From Castellaniella sp. (GTDB lineage Bacteria > Pseudomonadota > Gammaproteobacteria > Burkholderiales > Burkholderiaceae_B), in contig NZ_SCQN01000048.1 of assembly GCF_004321985.1 (NCBI RefSeq), positions 62,001 through 126,000 on the forward strand: a stretch of DNA of 64,000 nt. The letters run 5' to 3'. How positions within the stretch are numbered: position 1 is the stretch's first letter; every line of letters starts with the position of its first letter. Position numbers and translations under genes: made by a program. The notes beneath the pieces are model-generated. The model made no database searches. It was not told the DNA's origin and saw nothing but the letters and a program-made list of their open reading frames with translations. Below are positions 21,165-29,789 of this stretch, in pieces.

Positions 21165-22123
21165 TGGCAGAGAAGGTTCTGAAGGTTGCCCTGGCGGGTG
21201 CGGGTGCGTTCGGCATCAAGCACCTGGATGGCATCAAGCATATCGGTGGCATCCAGGTGGTGTCGCTGGTGGGCCGTACGCTGGACAAAACCCGCGCGGT
21301 GGCGCAGCAATACGGCGTAGACCACGTCACGACCGAGCTGTCCGAGGCGCTGGAGCGCCCCGAGATCGACGCGGTCATTCTGTGCACGCCGACCCAGATG
21401 CATGCGTCACAGGCCATGGAATGCCTGCGTGCGGGCAAGCATGTCCAGGTCGAGATCCCCATGGCCGATAGCCTGGCTCAGGCTCAGGCGCTGGTCGATC
21501 TGGCGAAACAGTCCGGCAAGGTAGCCATGTGTGGTCATACGCGGCGCTTCAATCCCAGCCACCAATATGTCCACCAGCGCATCGCGCGCGGCGACTTCCA
21601 CATCCAGCAGATGGATGTGCAGACCTACTTCTTCCGCCGCCAGAACATGAACGCCAAGGGCGAACCGCGCAGCTGGACAGATCACCTGTTGTGGCATCAT
21701 GCGGCGCACACGGTGGACCTGTTCGCCTACCAGTGCGGCAGCCCCATCGTGCAGGCTCACGCACTACAGGGCCCCATCCACCCGCAACTGGGTATCGCCA
21801 TGGACATGTCCATCCAGCTCCGGGCACAGAACGGCGCCATCTGCACGCTGTCGTTGAGCTTCAACAACGATGGCCCGTTCGGCACGTTCTTTCGCTATAT
21901 CGGCGACACGGCCACCTATCTGGCGCGCTACGACGATCTGGTCACGGGTCGCGACGAGCCCATCGATGTGAGCAAGGTCGCGGTTTCCATGAACGGCATC
22001 GAGCTGCAGGATCGCGAGTTCTTCGCTGCGATCCGCGAAGGTCGCGAGCCGAATTCCAGCGTGGCCCAGGTCCTGCCATGCTACAAAGTGTTGCACGAGC
22101 TGGAGCAACAACTCCAGGGCTGA
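21164..22123 (+). CDS. ligC: 4-carboxy-2-hydroxymuconate-6-semialdehyde dehydrogenase
   Basis: 319-residue Gfo/Idh/MocA-type oxidoreductase. It oxidises the ring-cleavage product (hemiacetal form) to 2-pyrone-4,6-dicarboxylate with NADP+. The N-terminal Rossmann motif is GAGAFG and the cofactor/substrate segment is CGHTRRFNPSHQY. The WHHAAHTVDLF helix carries the likely catalytic His residues. Last catabolic gene before the importer genes; the 70-base gap to the binding protein has no terminator. Confidence 0.94.
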
Positions 22124-22193
22124 CCGGTGTTGCAGCCGGCATCCGACGCCAAGAAGCACTCGCAGTCAAATCACCATCATCTGGAGCAAGACC

Positions 22194-23369
22194 ATGAAAC
22201 TCATCAAAACCTTGGGCGCAATGGCCTTGGCTTTCGGCACGGCCACTGCCTTCAATCCGGCGCAAGCCAAGGACCTGAAGATCGGCATCGTCATGCCGAT
22301 GTCCGGCCCCTTCGCCGCACACGGCAAGCAAATCCAGCACGGCATCGATCTGTACATGGCGGAGCGCGGCGACACGGTCGCCGGCCGCAAGGTGAAAATC
22401 ATCGTCAAGGATGACACGGGCATTTCGCCCGCTGTGGCCAAGCGCCAGGCCCAGGAACTCATCATCAAGGACAAGGTCGACATCCTGGCCGGGTTCACGC
22501 TGACGCCGAACGCCTTCTCGGTTGCGCCACTGGCGACCGAAGCGAAGCTGCCCATGGTGGTGTTGAACGCCGCAACCTCGGCCATCACGGAGAAATCCCC
22601 CAACATCGTTCGCGTATCCATGACGCTGCCGCAGGATACGGCGCCGATGGCGGAGTGGGCCTACAAGAATGGCGTGCGCAAGGTCTACACGCTGGTGGCC
22701 GACTACGGTCCCGGTCATGACGCCGAAAAGCAGTTCCAGAAAACGTTCACCAGCCTGGGCGGCCAGATCGTGGGCGAGGTCCGCACCCCGGTGAACACGC
22801 CGGACTATTCCCCGTTCCTGCAGCGCATCAAGGACGCCAAGCCGGATGCCGTGTTCCTGTTCGTGCCTAACGGCGAACAGGGTGTGGCGCTGGCCAAAGG
22901 CTTCAAGGAACGTGGCTTGGCGGAGGCTGGCATCAAGGAACTCGCTACGGGCGATGTGACCGATGAGGACGTGATCGACGCGATGGGCGATGCTGCCATT
23001 GGCATGATCACTTCGTTCCATTACTCGGCGGCCCATGACTCTCCGGAAAACAAGGCATTCGTGGCGGCCTACCATAAGGCTTACCCAAAGGATCGCCCGA
23101 ATTTCGTGGCGGTGGCCGGGTACGACGGCATGCACATGATCTACAACGCGCTGGAAAAGACCAAGGGTGATGCCGGCGTGGGCGCCTTCATGAAGGCGGT
23201 GAAGGGCATGAAATGGGTGAGCCCGCGCGGCCCGGTGGAAATCGACCCGCAGACACGCGATATCATCCAGAATGTCTACATCCGCAAGGTCGAGCGGGTG
23301 GATGGCGTGCTGCAGAACGTCGAGTTCGACAAGATCGAGGCAGTGAAGGATCCGGGCAAACAAAGCTGA
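22194..23369 (+). CDS. ABC importer substrate-binding protein 2 (LivK-like)
   Basis: 391-residue periplasmic receptor. The signal peptide is cleaved after PAQA (about residue 25), and the LivK-type fold starts with KDLKIGIVMPMSGPFAAHGKQ. It is the cognate receptor of the importer encoded next. Being inside the protocatechuate operon, it most likely binds protocatechuate or a hydroxybenzoate. It is closely similar to the proteins at 11377 and 29790. A perfect 12-bp hairpin follows the gene. Confidence 0.9.
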   Translation: MKLIKTLGAMALAFGTATAFNPAQAKDLKIGIVMPMSGPFAAHGKQIQHGIDLYMAERGDTVAGRKVKIIVKDDTGISPAVAKRQAQELIIKDKVDILAGFTLTPNAFSVAPLATEAKLPMVVLNAATSAITEKSPNIVRVSMTLPQDTAPMAEWAYKNGVRKVYTLVADYGPGHDAEKQFQKTFTSLGGQIVGEVRTPVNTPDYSPFLQRIKDAKPDAVFLFVPNGEQGVALAKGFKERGLAEAGIKELATGDVTDEDVIDAMGDAAIGMITSFHYSAAHDSPENKAFVAAYHKAYPKDRPNFVAVAGYDGMHMIYNALEKTKGDAGVGAFMKAVKGMKWVSPRGPVEIDPQTRDIIQNVYIRKVERVDGVLQNVEFDKIEAVKDPGKQS

Positions 23370-23391
23370 TCCCCGGGCTTCCAATATGGCG

Positions 23392-23425
23392 GGCGGTCCG
23401 TGCCCGGGCCGGCGCACGGACCGCC
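23392..23425 (+). other. intercistronic 12-bp hairpin between binding protein and permease genes
   Basis: GGCGGTCCGTGC (23392-23403) pairs perfectly with GCACGGACCGCC (23414-23425) around a 10-base loop. There is no U run. Such structures after binding-protein genes stabilise the upstream message and lower permease expression; that role here is inferred. Confidence 0.75.
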
Positions 23426-23444
23426 ACCTTTCTCTGGATGAATC

Positions 23445-24299
23445 ATGACGATATTCTTCGATGGCGTGGCCTTCGGCATGCTGTTGTTCCTCATCAGCGT
23501 CGGCCTGTCGGTCACTCTGGGGCTGATGAACTTCATCAACCTGGCCCACGGGGCGTTTGCGATGCTGGGCGGCTACGCTTGCGTGGTGTTGCTCAACCGG
23601 TATGGCGTGCCGTTTTTGTTGACGCTGCCCGTGGCCATCATCGTTCCTGCTTTGGCGGGGATCCTGCTTGAAAAGACGCTGTACAGGCGCCTGTACTCGG
23701 CCTCTGAGCTGGATCAGGTGCTGTTTTCCATCGGTCTGGTCTTCATGGCGGTGGCGTCGGCGCATTATTTCTTCGGCGCGCAGCAACAACCGCTGCATCT
23801 GCCTGCCTTCCTGCAGGGGCAGATCCATCTGCCGGGCATGGACGTGGGCGTTTATCGGCTGTTCCTGATCATCGTGGGACTCATTGTCGCCTTTGGTCTG
23901 CAGTGGTCTGTGATCAAGACGCCGTTCGGCGCCAAGCTGCGCGCCTCGGTGGACAACCAGAAGGTTGCGCGTGGCCTGGGGATCGATGTGAACCGCGTCT
24001 TCAGCCTGACCTTTGCACTGGGCTCCGCCCTGGCGGGGCTGGGCGGCGCCATGGGTGTGGAGATGCTGGGGCTGGATCCCGAATTCCCCGTGAAGTACCT
24101 GGTGTACTTCCTCATCGTCGTGACCGTAGGGGGCAGCGGCAATATCCTGGGTTCGCTCTATGCCGCCATCTTGTTGGGCGTGGCCGACGTAGCTGGCAAA
24201 TATTACATTCCGCAGATTGGCGCCTTCATCATCTACGCGGTGATGGTCGCAGCTCTGATCTTCCGTCCCCACGGCCTGTTCGGCCGCTCGCACAATTAA
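23445..24299 (+). CDS. ABC importer permease 1 (LivH-like)
   Basis: 284-residue integral inner-membrane protein with about eight hydrophobic segments and the family block GLMNFINLAHGAFAMLGGY after the first segment. A cytoplasmic coupling loop with TPFGAKLRASVDN contacts the ATPases. It pairs with the LivM-like permease ten bases downstream. Part of the lig operon transcript. Confidence 0.93.
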   Translation: MTIFFDGVAFGMLLFLISVGLSVTLGLMNFINLAHGAFAMLGGYACVVLLNRYGVPFLLTLPVAIIVPALAGILLEKTLYRRLYSASELDQVLFSIGLVFMAVASAHYFFGAQQQPLHLPAFLQGQIHLPGMDVGVYRLFLIIVGLIVAFGLQWSVIKTPFGAKLRASVDNQKVARGLGIDVNRVFSLTFALGSALAGLGGAMGVEMLGLDPEFPVKYLVYFLIVVTVGGSGNILGSLYAAILLGVADVAGKYYIPQIGAFIIYAVMVAALIFRPHGLFGRSHN

Positions 24300-24308
24300 G
24301 CCTTCGAC

Positions 24309-25367
24309 ATGTCGACACTTTCTCTGAACAAGGCTTCCCCCGATCAGGCCTCGCTGGGCCGCGATCTGCTGGCGCGCTATCGCCGCTCGGCGCACTGGAA
24401 GCCGCTGGAATATCTGTTCTGGTGCCTGCCAATCGCGGCGTACTTCCTGTTCCCTGGGAACTATTTGCTGCTCAGCCAGATTGCCATCACGGGGTTGTTC
24501 GCGCTGTCGCTGGACCTCATTTTCGGGTATGCCGGCCTGCTTTCGCTTGGACATGCGGCCTTCTTCGGCGTGGGTGCCTATGCCGTGGGGTTTCTGGGCA
24601 TCAACGGCCTGGGTGATCCATTGCTGGGCCTGCTGGTGGCGGCGGTGGCGGCCGGTCTGCTGGGGTTCCTGAGCAGCTTCCTGCTGCTGCGTGGCAACGA
24701 CCTGTCGCGCCTGATGGTGACGCTGGGCGTAGCCCTCATGCTCTATGAACTGGCCAACAAGTTCACGCGCATCACGGGCGGCGTGGATGGCATGCCGGGC
24801 ATCGAGGTGAAGCCCATTCTGGGGTTGTTCGACTTCGACATGTTCGGGCGCGTGGGCTTCATCTATTCAGTCGTGGTGCTCTTCGTGATGTTCTGGTTCG
24901 CACGCCGGCTGGTGCACTCACCCTTCGGCCAGAGCCTGCGCGGCATTCACATGAATGCGCTGCGCATGCCGGCCCTGGGCGTGCCGGTGAATCGCCGCCT
25001 GGTGAAGATCTACACGATTGGCGCGGCTTTCGCGGGCGTGGCCGGCGCGCTGCTCGCGCAAACCAATCAGTTCGTCTCGCTGGACGTGCTGAGCTTCCAG
25101 CGATCGGCCGACCTGCTGCTCATCCTGATCCTCGGGGGGGCCGGGCGCCTGTATGGCGGCATCATCGGCGCCGTGGTCTTCATGGTCATCAACTACTTCC
25201 TCTCGGACATGAATCCGCAGTACTGGCAGTTCTGGCTGGGCTTGATCCTGGTGCTCGTCGTGCTGTTTGCGCGTGGTGGCATCCTGGGCACGGCGCAGCA
25301 GTGGATCGAGTCCTCGCGCCAGAAGGCGCGGGCCCGTGAACGCGCCAGGACCGGAGGCGCATCATGA
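24309..25367 (+). CDS. ABC importer permease 2 (LivM-like)
   Basis: 352-residue integral membrane protein. It has about ten hydrophobic segments, the LivM-type FGYAGLLSLGHAAFFGVGAY block and the coupling loop HSPFGQSLRGIHMNALRMPALG. A charged N-terminal tail of about 30 residues precedes the first segment and an Arg-rich tail ends it. Its stop overlaps the LivG-like ATPase start by four bases. Confidence 0.92.
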   Translation: MSTLSLNKASPDQASLGRDLLARYRRSAHWKPLEYLFWCLPIAAYFLFPGNYLLLSQIAITGLFALSLDLIFGYAGLLSLGHAAFFGVGAYAVGFLGINGLGDPLLGLLVAAVAAGLLGFLSSFLLLRGNDLSRLMVTLGVALMLYELANKFTRITGGVDGMPGIEVKPILGLFDFDMFGRVGFIYSVVVLFVMFWFARRLVHSPFGQSLRGIHMNALRMPALGVPVNRRLVKIYTIGAAFAGVAGALLAQTNQFVSLDVLSFQRSADLLLILILGGAGRLYGGIIGAVVFMVINYFLSDMNPQYWQFWLGLILVLVVLFARGGILGTAQQWIESSRQKARARERARTGGAS

Positions 25368-26113
25368 GCCCGGTGCTGCAGACGCGCGATCTGGTGCGCA
25401 CCTTTGGGGCCTTCGTGGTCACCGACAAGGTGAACCTGTCCATCGCCGCAGGCGCCCGCCATGCGCTCATCGGCCCCAATGGCGCCGGCAAGACCACGCT
25501 CATCAACCTGTTGACGGGCTATCTGGAACCGACGGCTGGCAGCGTGATCCTGATGGATCAGGATGTCACCCGCATGCCGCAGCATGAACGCTGCCGCCGG
25601 GGACTGGTGCGCACCTTCCAGATCAACCAGTTGTTCAAGGATATGACGGTGCTGGAATCGGTGGCGCTCGCCGTGAGCGAACGCCAGGGGTTGGGCACAC
25701 AGTGGTGGCGCCCGCTCGCACGCCGGGGAGAAGTCGTGGACGAGGCTGCCGCCATTCTGGAGCGGCTGAAGCTGTTGCCCGATGCACTGGAGACCACGCG
25801 CAATCTGGCCTATGGCCGCCAGCGCCTGATCGAAATCGCGCTCGCGCTGGCCCTGCAGCCCAAGGTCCTGTTGCTGGACGAACCTGCGGCAGGTGTGCCG
25901 ACGGGCGAGAGCCAGGAACTCTTCGAGACCATTGCGCAGCTGCCGCGCGAGGTCACCATTCTGCTCATCGAACACGACATGAACCTGGTGTTCCGCTTTG
26001 CCGACCGTATTTCGGTGCTGGTCTCCGGGGCCTTGCTGGTCGAAGACACGCCGGATGTCATCGCGCATCACCCGCGCGTCAAGGAAGTCTATCTCGGAGA
26101 ATCCCATGTCTGA
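25364..26113 (+). CDS. ABC importer ATPase 1 (LivG-like)
   Basis: 249-residue cytoplasmic ATPase. The Walker A is GPNGAGKTT near residue 38. The signature region has the LivG-type LAYGRQRLIEIA instead of LSGGQ. Walker B is LLLDEPAAG and the switch His is in LLIEHDMNLV. It couples ATP hydrolysis to uptake through the two permeases. It overlaps the next gene by eight bases. Confidence 0.93.
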   Translation: MSPVLQTRDLVRTFGAFVVTDKVNLSIAAGARHALIGPNGAGKTTLINLLTGYLEPTAGSVILMDQDVTRMPQHERCRRGLVRTFQINQLFKDMTVLESVALAVSERQGLGTQWWRPLARRGEVVDEAAAILERLKLLPDALETTRNLAYGRQRLIEIALALALQPKVLLLDEPAAGVPTGESQELFETIAQLPREVTILLIEHDMNLVFRFADRISVLVSGALLVEDTPDVIAHHPRVKEVYLGESHV

Positions 26114-26819
26114 GCTGCTTCGCATGGAAAACGTCTGGGCGGGGTATGGGGACGCGGTGGTGCTCGAAGACGTGTCATTCGAATTGAACTCCGGTGGCAG
26201 CCTGGCGCTGCTGGGGCGCAACGGTATGGGCAAGACCACGCTATTGACGACTCTCATGGGGGTGACGCGCCTGCGCCGGGGCAAGATCCTGTATTGCGGC
26301 GGCGACATTGCCCAGATGCCCAGCCATTTGCGGGCCCAGGCGGGCCTGGGCTGGGTGCCGCAAGAGCGCGATATCTTCCGCTCGCTCACGGTCGAGGAAA
26401 ACCTGATGGTGGTGGCGCGCCCGGGTGATTGGACGCTGGATCAGACCTACGACATGTTCCCGCGCCTGAAGGAACGCCGTGGGAACCTGGGCAATCAGCT
26501 CTCGGGTGGGGAGCAGCAGATGCTCGCCATGGCGCGGGCACTCATGCTCAACCCCAAGGTCCTGCTGCTCGATGAGCCTCTCGAAGGCCTGGCCCCGCTG
26601 ATTGCCCAGGAGCTGCTGCATATCATCGACCGCATGGTGTCCGAGGGCCGCATGGCCGTGATTCTGGTTGAGCAGCATGCACGCCAGATCCTGCCCATCA
26701 CGCGACAGGCCCTGGTGCTCGAGCGGGGCCGAGTGGTGTATTCGGGCGCTAGCGAGGCATTGCTGGAAGACGAGTCGGCGCTGGATCGCTGGCTGGGCGC
26801 GGGCGCAGAGGCCGCCTGA
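26106..26819 (+). CDS. ABC importer ATPase 2 (LivF-like)
   Basis: 237-residue ATPase with Walker A GRNGMGKTT, signature LSGGEQQMLAMARAL, Walker B LLLDEPLEGLAP and switch His in ILVEQHARQ. The LivF partner of the preceding ATPase. The ATG at 26106 overlaps the end of ATPase 1. mobA follows after 22 bases. Confidence 0.93.
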   Translation: MSELLRMENVWAGYGDAVVLEDVSFELNSGGSLALLGRNGMGKTTLLTTLMGVTRLRRGKILYCGGDIAQMPSHLRAQAGLGWVPQERDIFRSLTVEENLMVVARPGDWTLDQTYDMFPRLKERRGNLGNQLSGGEQQMLAMARALMLNPKVLLLDEPLEGLAPLIAQELLHIIDRMVSEGRMAVILVEQHARQILPITRQALVLERGRVVYSGASEALLEDESALDRWLGAGAEAA

Positions 26820-26841
26820 ATTCGATTACGAGGCAAACAAA

Positions 26842-28731
26842 ATGCAGTTTCATCATAACGGCTATGTATCGGGGGACCCGCGCCTGCAGGTCGCGGCAGG
26901 TGTGGGCGTGAATCGGCCTCACGATGTTCCTGACCGCGTGGACGTGCTGATCGTGGGTACGGGCCCGGCGGGCATGATCACGGCGGCTTCGCTTTCCCAG
27001 TTCCCGGATATCACGACGCGTATCGTAGAGCGCCGTGGCGGACGCCTGGAAATTGGCCAGGCTGACGGGATCCAGCCGCGTAGCGTGGAGACTTTCAACG
27101 CCTTCGGTTTTGCCGGACGGATCGTGTCCGAGGGCTGCAAGATTACCGAGACGGCTTTCTGGAAGCCGGATCCCGCCGATCCGTCGCGGGTCGTGCGCAC
27201 CTCGCGCGTGCTCGAAGATCCCAATGGGGTGAGCGAATACCCGCACATCACGGTCAATCAGGCGCGGGTGCTGGATTACTTTGCGGAATTCATGGCGTTT
27301 TCCCCGACGCGCATGCGCCCGGACTATGGGCTGGAATTCCAGGGGCTGGAGATCACTGATGACCCCGATTATCCCGTTCTGGTGACGCTGGGCGGCACCG
27401 AGGGCAGCCACAAGGGCAGGACGCGCACGGTCCACGCCAAGTATGTGGTTGGCGCTGATGGCGCCCACAGCCGGGTGCGCGAGGCGATCGGTTGCAAGGC
27501 CGACGGCGACTCCTCGCACCACGCATGGGGGGTGATGGACGTGCTGGCGGTGACGGATTTCCCGGACGTCCGGGTGAAGTGCGCCATCCAGTCGGAGGCG
27601 CACGGCAGCATTCTGCTGATTCCGCGTGAGGGCGGCCATATGTTCCGCTTGTATGTCGACCTGGGGGACGTGCCGGAAGGCGACCGTACCATCCGCCAGA
27701 CCACGGTCGAGCAGACCATCGCACGGGCGCAGCGGATTTTCCACCCGTATACGCTCGACGTGCGCGAGGTGGCCTGGTACAGCGTCTACCAGGTGGGCCA
27801 TCGCGTGTGCGATCGCTTCGACGATGTGCCAGTGGATCAGATCGGCCATCGGTTGCCGCGAGTTTTCATTGCCGGCGATGCCAGCCATACGCACAGCGCC
27901 AAGGCCGGACAGGGCATGAACGTGTCCATGCAGGACGGCTTCAACCTAGGGTGGAAGCTGGGCCATGTGCTGCAGGGACGCAGCCCTGCCAGCCTGCTGT
28001 CCACCTACTCGGCCGAGCGGCAGGTCATTGGCCAGAACATCATCGATTTCGACAAGCGCTGGGCCAGCACCATGGCCAAGCACCCCGACGATTTCGACAG
28101 CCCCACTGATCTGGAAAATGCCTATCTGCAGATCACGGAGTTCGCTCAGGGGTTCATGACGCAATATGCGCCGTCCGCCATCACCGGCGCAGCCGATTTC
28201 CAACGGCTGGCGGCTGGCTTCCCCATCGGCAAGCGTTTCCGTTCGGCGCTGGCCACACGTGTCGCGGACGCCGACGTCCTGGAAATTGGCCATGAGCATC
28301 GGGCGGACGGCCGCTGGCGGGTCTATGTGTTTGCCGATGCGGCATTGGCGGGGGAATCCGCAGCCTTGCGTGCGTTGGGAGACTGGCTGGCCGAGTCGGC
28401 GGATTCGCCGCTGTGCCGCGCCACCCCCTCGGATGTGGATGCCAACGCCTGGTTTGATCTCAAGGTCATCTATCAGCAGTCCCACATCGACGTGGATCTC
28501 AGTCGGGTGCCGGCGGTATTCATGCCACGCGTGGGGCAGTTCGACCTGATCGACTACGCGGGGGTGTATGCGGCTACGCCGGGCGATGATATCTTCGAGC
28601 GTCGGGGAGTGGATCGGTCCGGCGCCATCGTGGTGGTGCGACCTGACATGTATGTGGCCCATGTGCTTCCACTGACGGCCACCGGTGCGCTGGGCCAGTT
28701 TTTCCGCGTGTTCACGCTGCAGCAGAAGTGA
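26842..28731 (+). CDS. mobA: 3-hydroxybenzoate 4-monooxygenase
   Basis: 629-residue class A flavin monooxygenase of the phenol-hydroxylase group. It converts 3-hydroxybenzoate to protocatechuate with NADPH and O2. FAD motif GTGPAGM near residue 39, DG motif GADGAHSRVREAIG, and GDASHTHSAKAGQGMNVSMQD. The C-terminal thioredoxin-like dimer domain spans about residues 450-629. It follows the Comamonas MobA pattern closely (LGQADGIQ-type loop, WKPDP, MDVLAVTDFPDVR). Last gene of the lig-importer operon, so 3-hydroxybenzoate turnover is tied to protocatechuate cleavage and uptake. Confidence 0.92.
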   Translation: MQFHHNGYVSGDPRLQVAAGVGVNRPHDVPDRVDVLIVGTGPAGMITAASLSQFPDITTRIVERRGGRLEIGQADGIQPRSVETFNAFGFAGRIVSEGCKITETAFWKPDPADPSRVVRTSRVLEDPNGVSEYPHITVNQARVLDYFAEFMAFSPTRMRPDYGLEFQGLEITDDPDYPVLVTLGGTEGSHKGRTRTVHAKYVVGADGAHSRVREAIGCKADGDSSHHAWGVMDVLAVTDFPDVRVKCAIQSEAHGSILLIPREGGHMFRLYVDLGDVPEGDRTIRQTTVEQTIARAQRIFHPYTLDVREVAWYSVYQVGHRVCDRFDDVPVDQIGHRLPRVFIAGDASHTHSAKAGQGMNVSMQDGFNLGWKLGHVLQGRSPASLLSTYSAERQVIGQNIIDFDKRWASTMAKHPDDFDSPTDLENAYLQITEFAQGFMTQYAPSAITGAADFQRLAAGFPIGKRFRSALATRVADADVLEIGHEHRADGRWRVYVFADAALAGESAALRALGDWLAESADSPLCRATPSDVDANAWFDLKVIYQQSHIDVDLSRVPAVFMPRVGQFDLIDYAGVYAATPGDDIFERRGVDRSGAIVVVRPDMYVAHVLPLTATGALGQFFRVFTLQQK

Positions 28732-28905
28732 GCAGCGCGGGCGAGCGGGGTGCTGCCCGGCCGGCCTCGTGCCGCTTACTCCGGAATTTGTGGGCGGGTC
28801 CGGTCTCGGATGGCCTGCCACCTGCGTGGGTATTGTGGAAGTGCCTGAGGATTCAGGCTACAGTAGCTTCATCAACGCCTACGCGGGAATCTCCAGGGAG
28901 CCTTC

Positions 28906-29505
28906 ATGTCTCAATCTGAACCTTTCCACGCGCCTTCCGCGCTTAACGTCATCCGTGACGAGCACCGTGCCATGGCTGCCGTTCTGGATGGACTGGCCTA
29001 TGTGGTGCGGAACATCGATGCCGGGCGGATGAGGCCTGATTACACGCTGCTGGCCAGCATGGTGGACTACATCGCCGAGATGCCTGACAAGCTGCATCAC
29101 CCCAAGGAAGACCGTATTTTTGCGCTCCTGCGGCCCAAGACGCATGATCTGGATGGCTATCTCGACTCCCTGGAGGAAGAACACCGGCGCGCCGTGCCGG
29201 CGACCAGTGCGTTGGACCGCGCCTTGGTGCATTACCTTCAGGCGGGAGCCGACGGGTTCGGGGCTTTCCGCGATACGGCGCTCAGCTACACCAGCAACGA
29301 GTTCAAGCACATGGGCATGGAAGAGCGCTACATCTTCCCGGCGGCCCGGCGGCTGCTGACTGCGGACGAGTGGCAGGAAGTCAACGCTGATTTTTCCCGC
29401 AACAGCGACCCGTGGGCGGGGTTGGACGACCGCTTTGTAAAGCTCTTCCGACAGATCGCCATGCTCGCGCCCGCGCCCATCGGCCTGGGTGATCCGCAGA
29501 CCTAG
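28906..29505 (+). CDS. hemerythrin-like domain protein
   Basis: 199-residue four-helix hemerythrin-like (DUF438/HHE-type) protein. Candidate di-iron ligands lie in DEHRAMAAVLD (about residue 18), LHHPKEDRIF (about 63-72), EEEHRRA (about 91) and EFKHMGMEERYIF (about 130-142). Such proteins bind O2 or nitric oxide or sense iron and redox state. AGGGAG precedes the ATG. A small dyad, GCCTGA-GGAT-TCAGGC (28843-28858), lies 48 bases upstream. Its link to the aromatic pathway is positional only. Confidence 0.82.
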   Translation: MSQSEPFHAPSALNVIRDEHRAMAAVLDGLAYVVRNIDAGRMRPDYTLLASMVDYIAEMPDKLHHPKEDRIFALLRPKTHDLDGYLDSLEEEHRRAVPATSALDRALVHYLQAGADGFGAFRDTALSYTSNEFKHMGMEERYIFPAARRLLTADEWQEVNADFSRNSDPWAGLDDRFVKLFRQIAMLAPAPIGLGDPQT

Positions 29506-29657
29506 CGTCTCCCGGTTTTGCCTTCGTCCATTGTCGTCTGCGCCAATCCAGGAAGAAGACCTGGGTGCCACCATCGTGCCCCCTTCAGAAAGTGCCGGGA
29601 CCTCTGGGCGCATGTTCCTCGCGCCTGAGGGCGAGGTCGCCATGATTTGTCGATGGT

Positions 29658-29724
29658 CATAACAATTCGACATAACAGCTAGTGAAGCTCTATCCTTAAC
29701 GGGCAGAGGACTGGTGGCCATAAT
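29658..29724 (+). promoter_or_regulatory. composite promoter, copy 2 (binding protein 3)
   Basis: Direct repeat CATAAC-N7-CATAAC (29658-29676), CTAGTG (29679-29684), -35 TTAACG (29696-29701), 17-base spacer and -10 CATAAT (29719-29724). It is ungapped-aligned with the lig promoter copy at 17045 and is the most regular of the three. It sits 66 bases before the ATG of the binding-protein gene. Confidence 0.7.
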
Positions 29725-29789
29725 GATCGCTGGGGCCGCGTACCGGTTCGCGGTCGTTGGCATTCATCGCAATCTCAAAGGAGCGAGAC

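Noticed and set aside
21942-24554. An 870-codon open frame on the minus strand across ligC, receptor 2 and the permease gene
   Set aside because: It crosses three well-supported plus-strand genes and reads as low-complexity His/Arg/Gln-rich sequence typical of antisense frames in GC-rich genomes.
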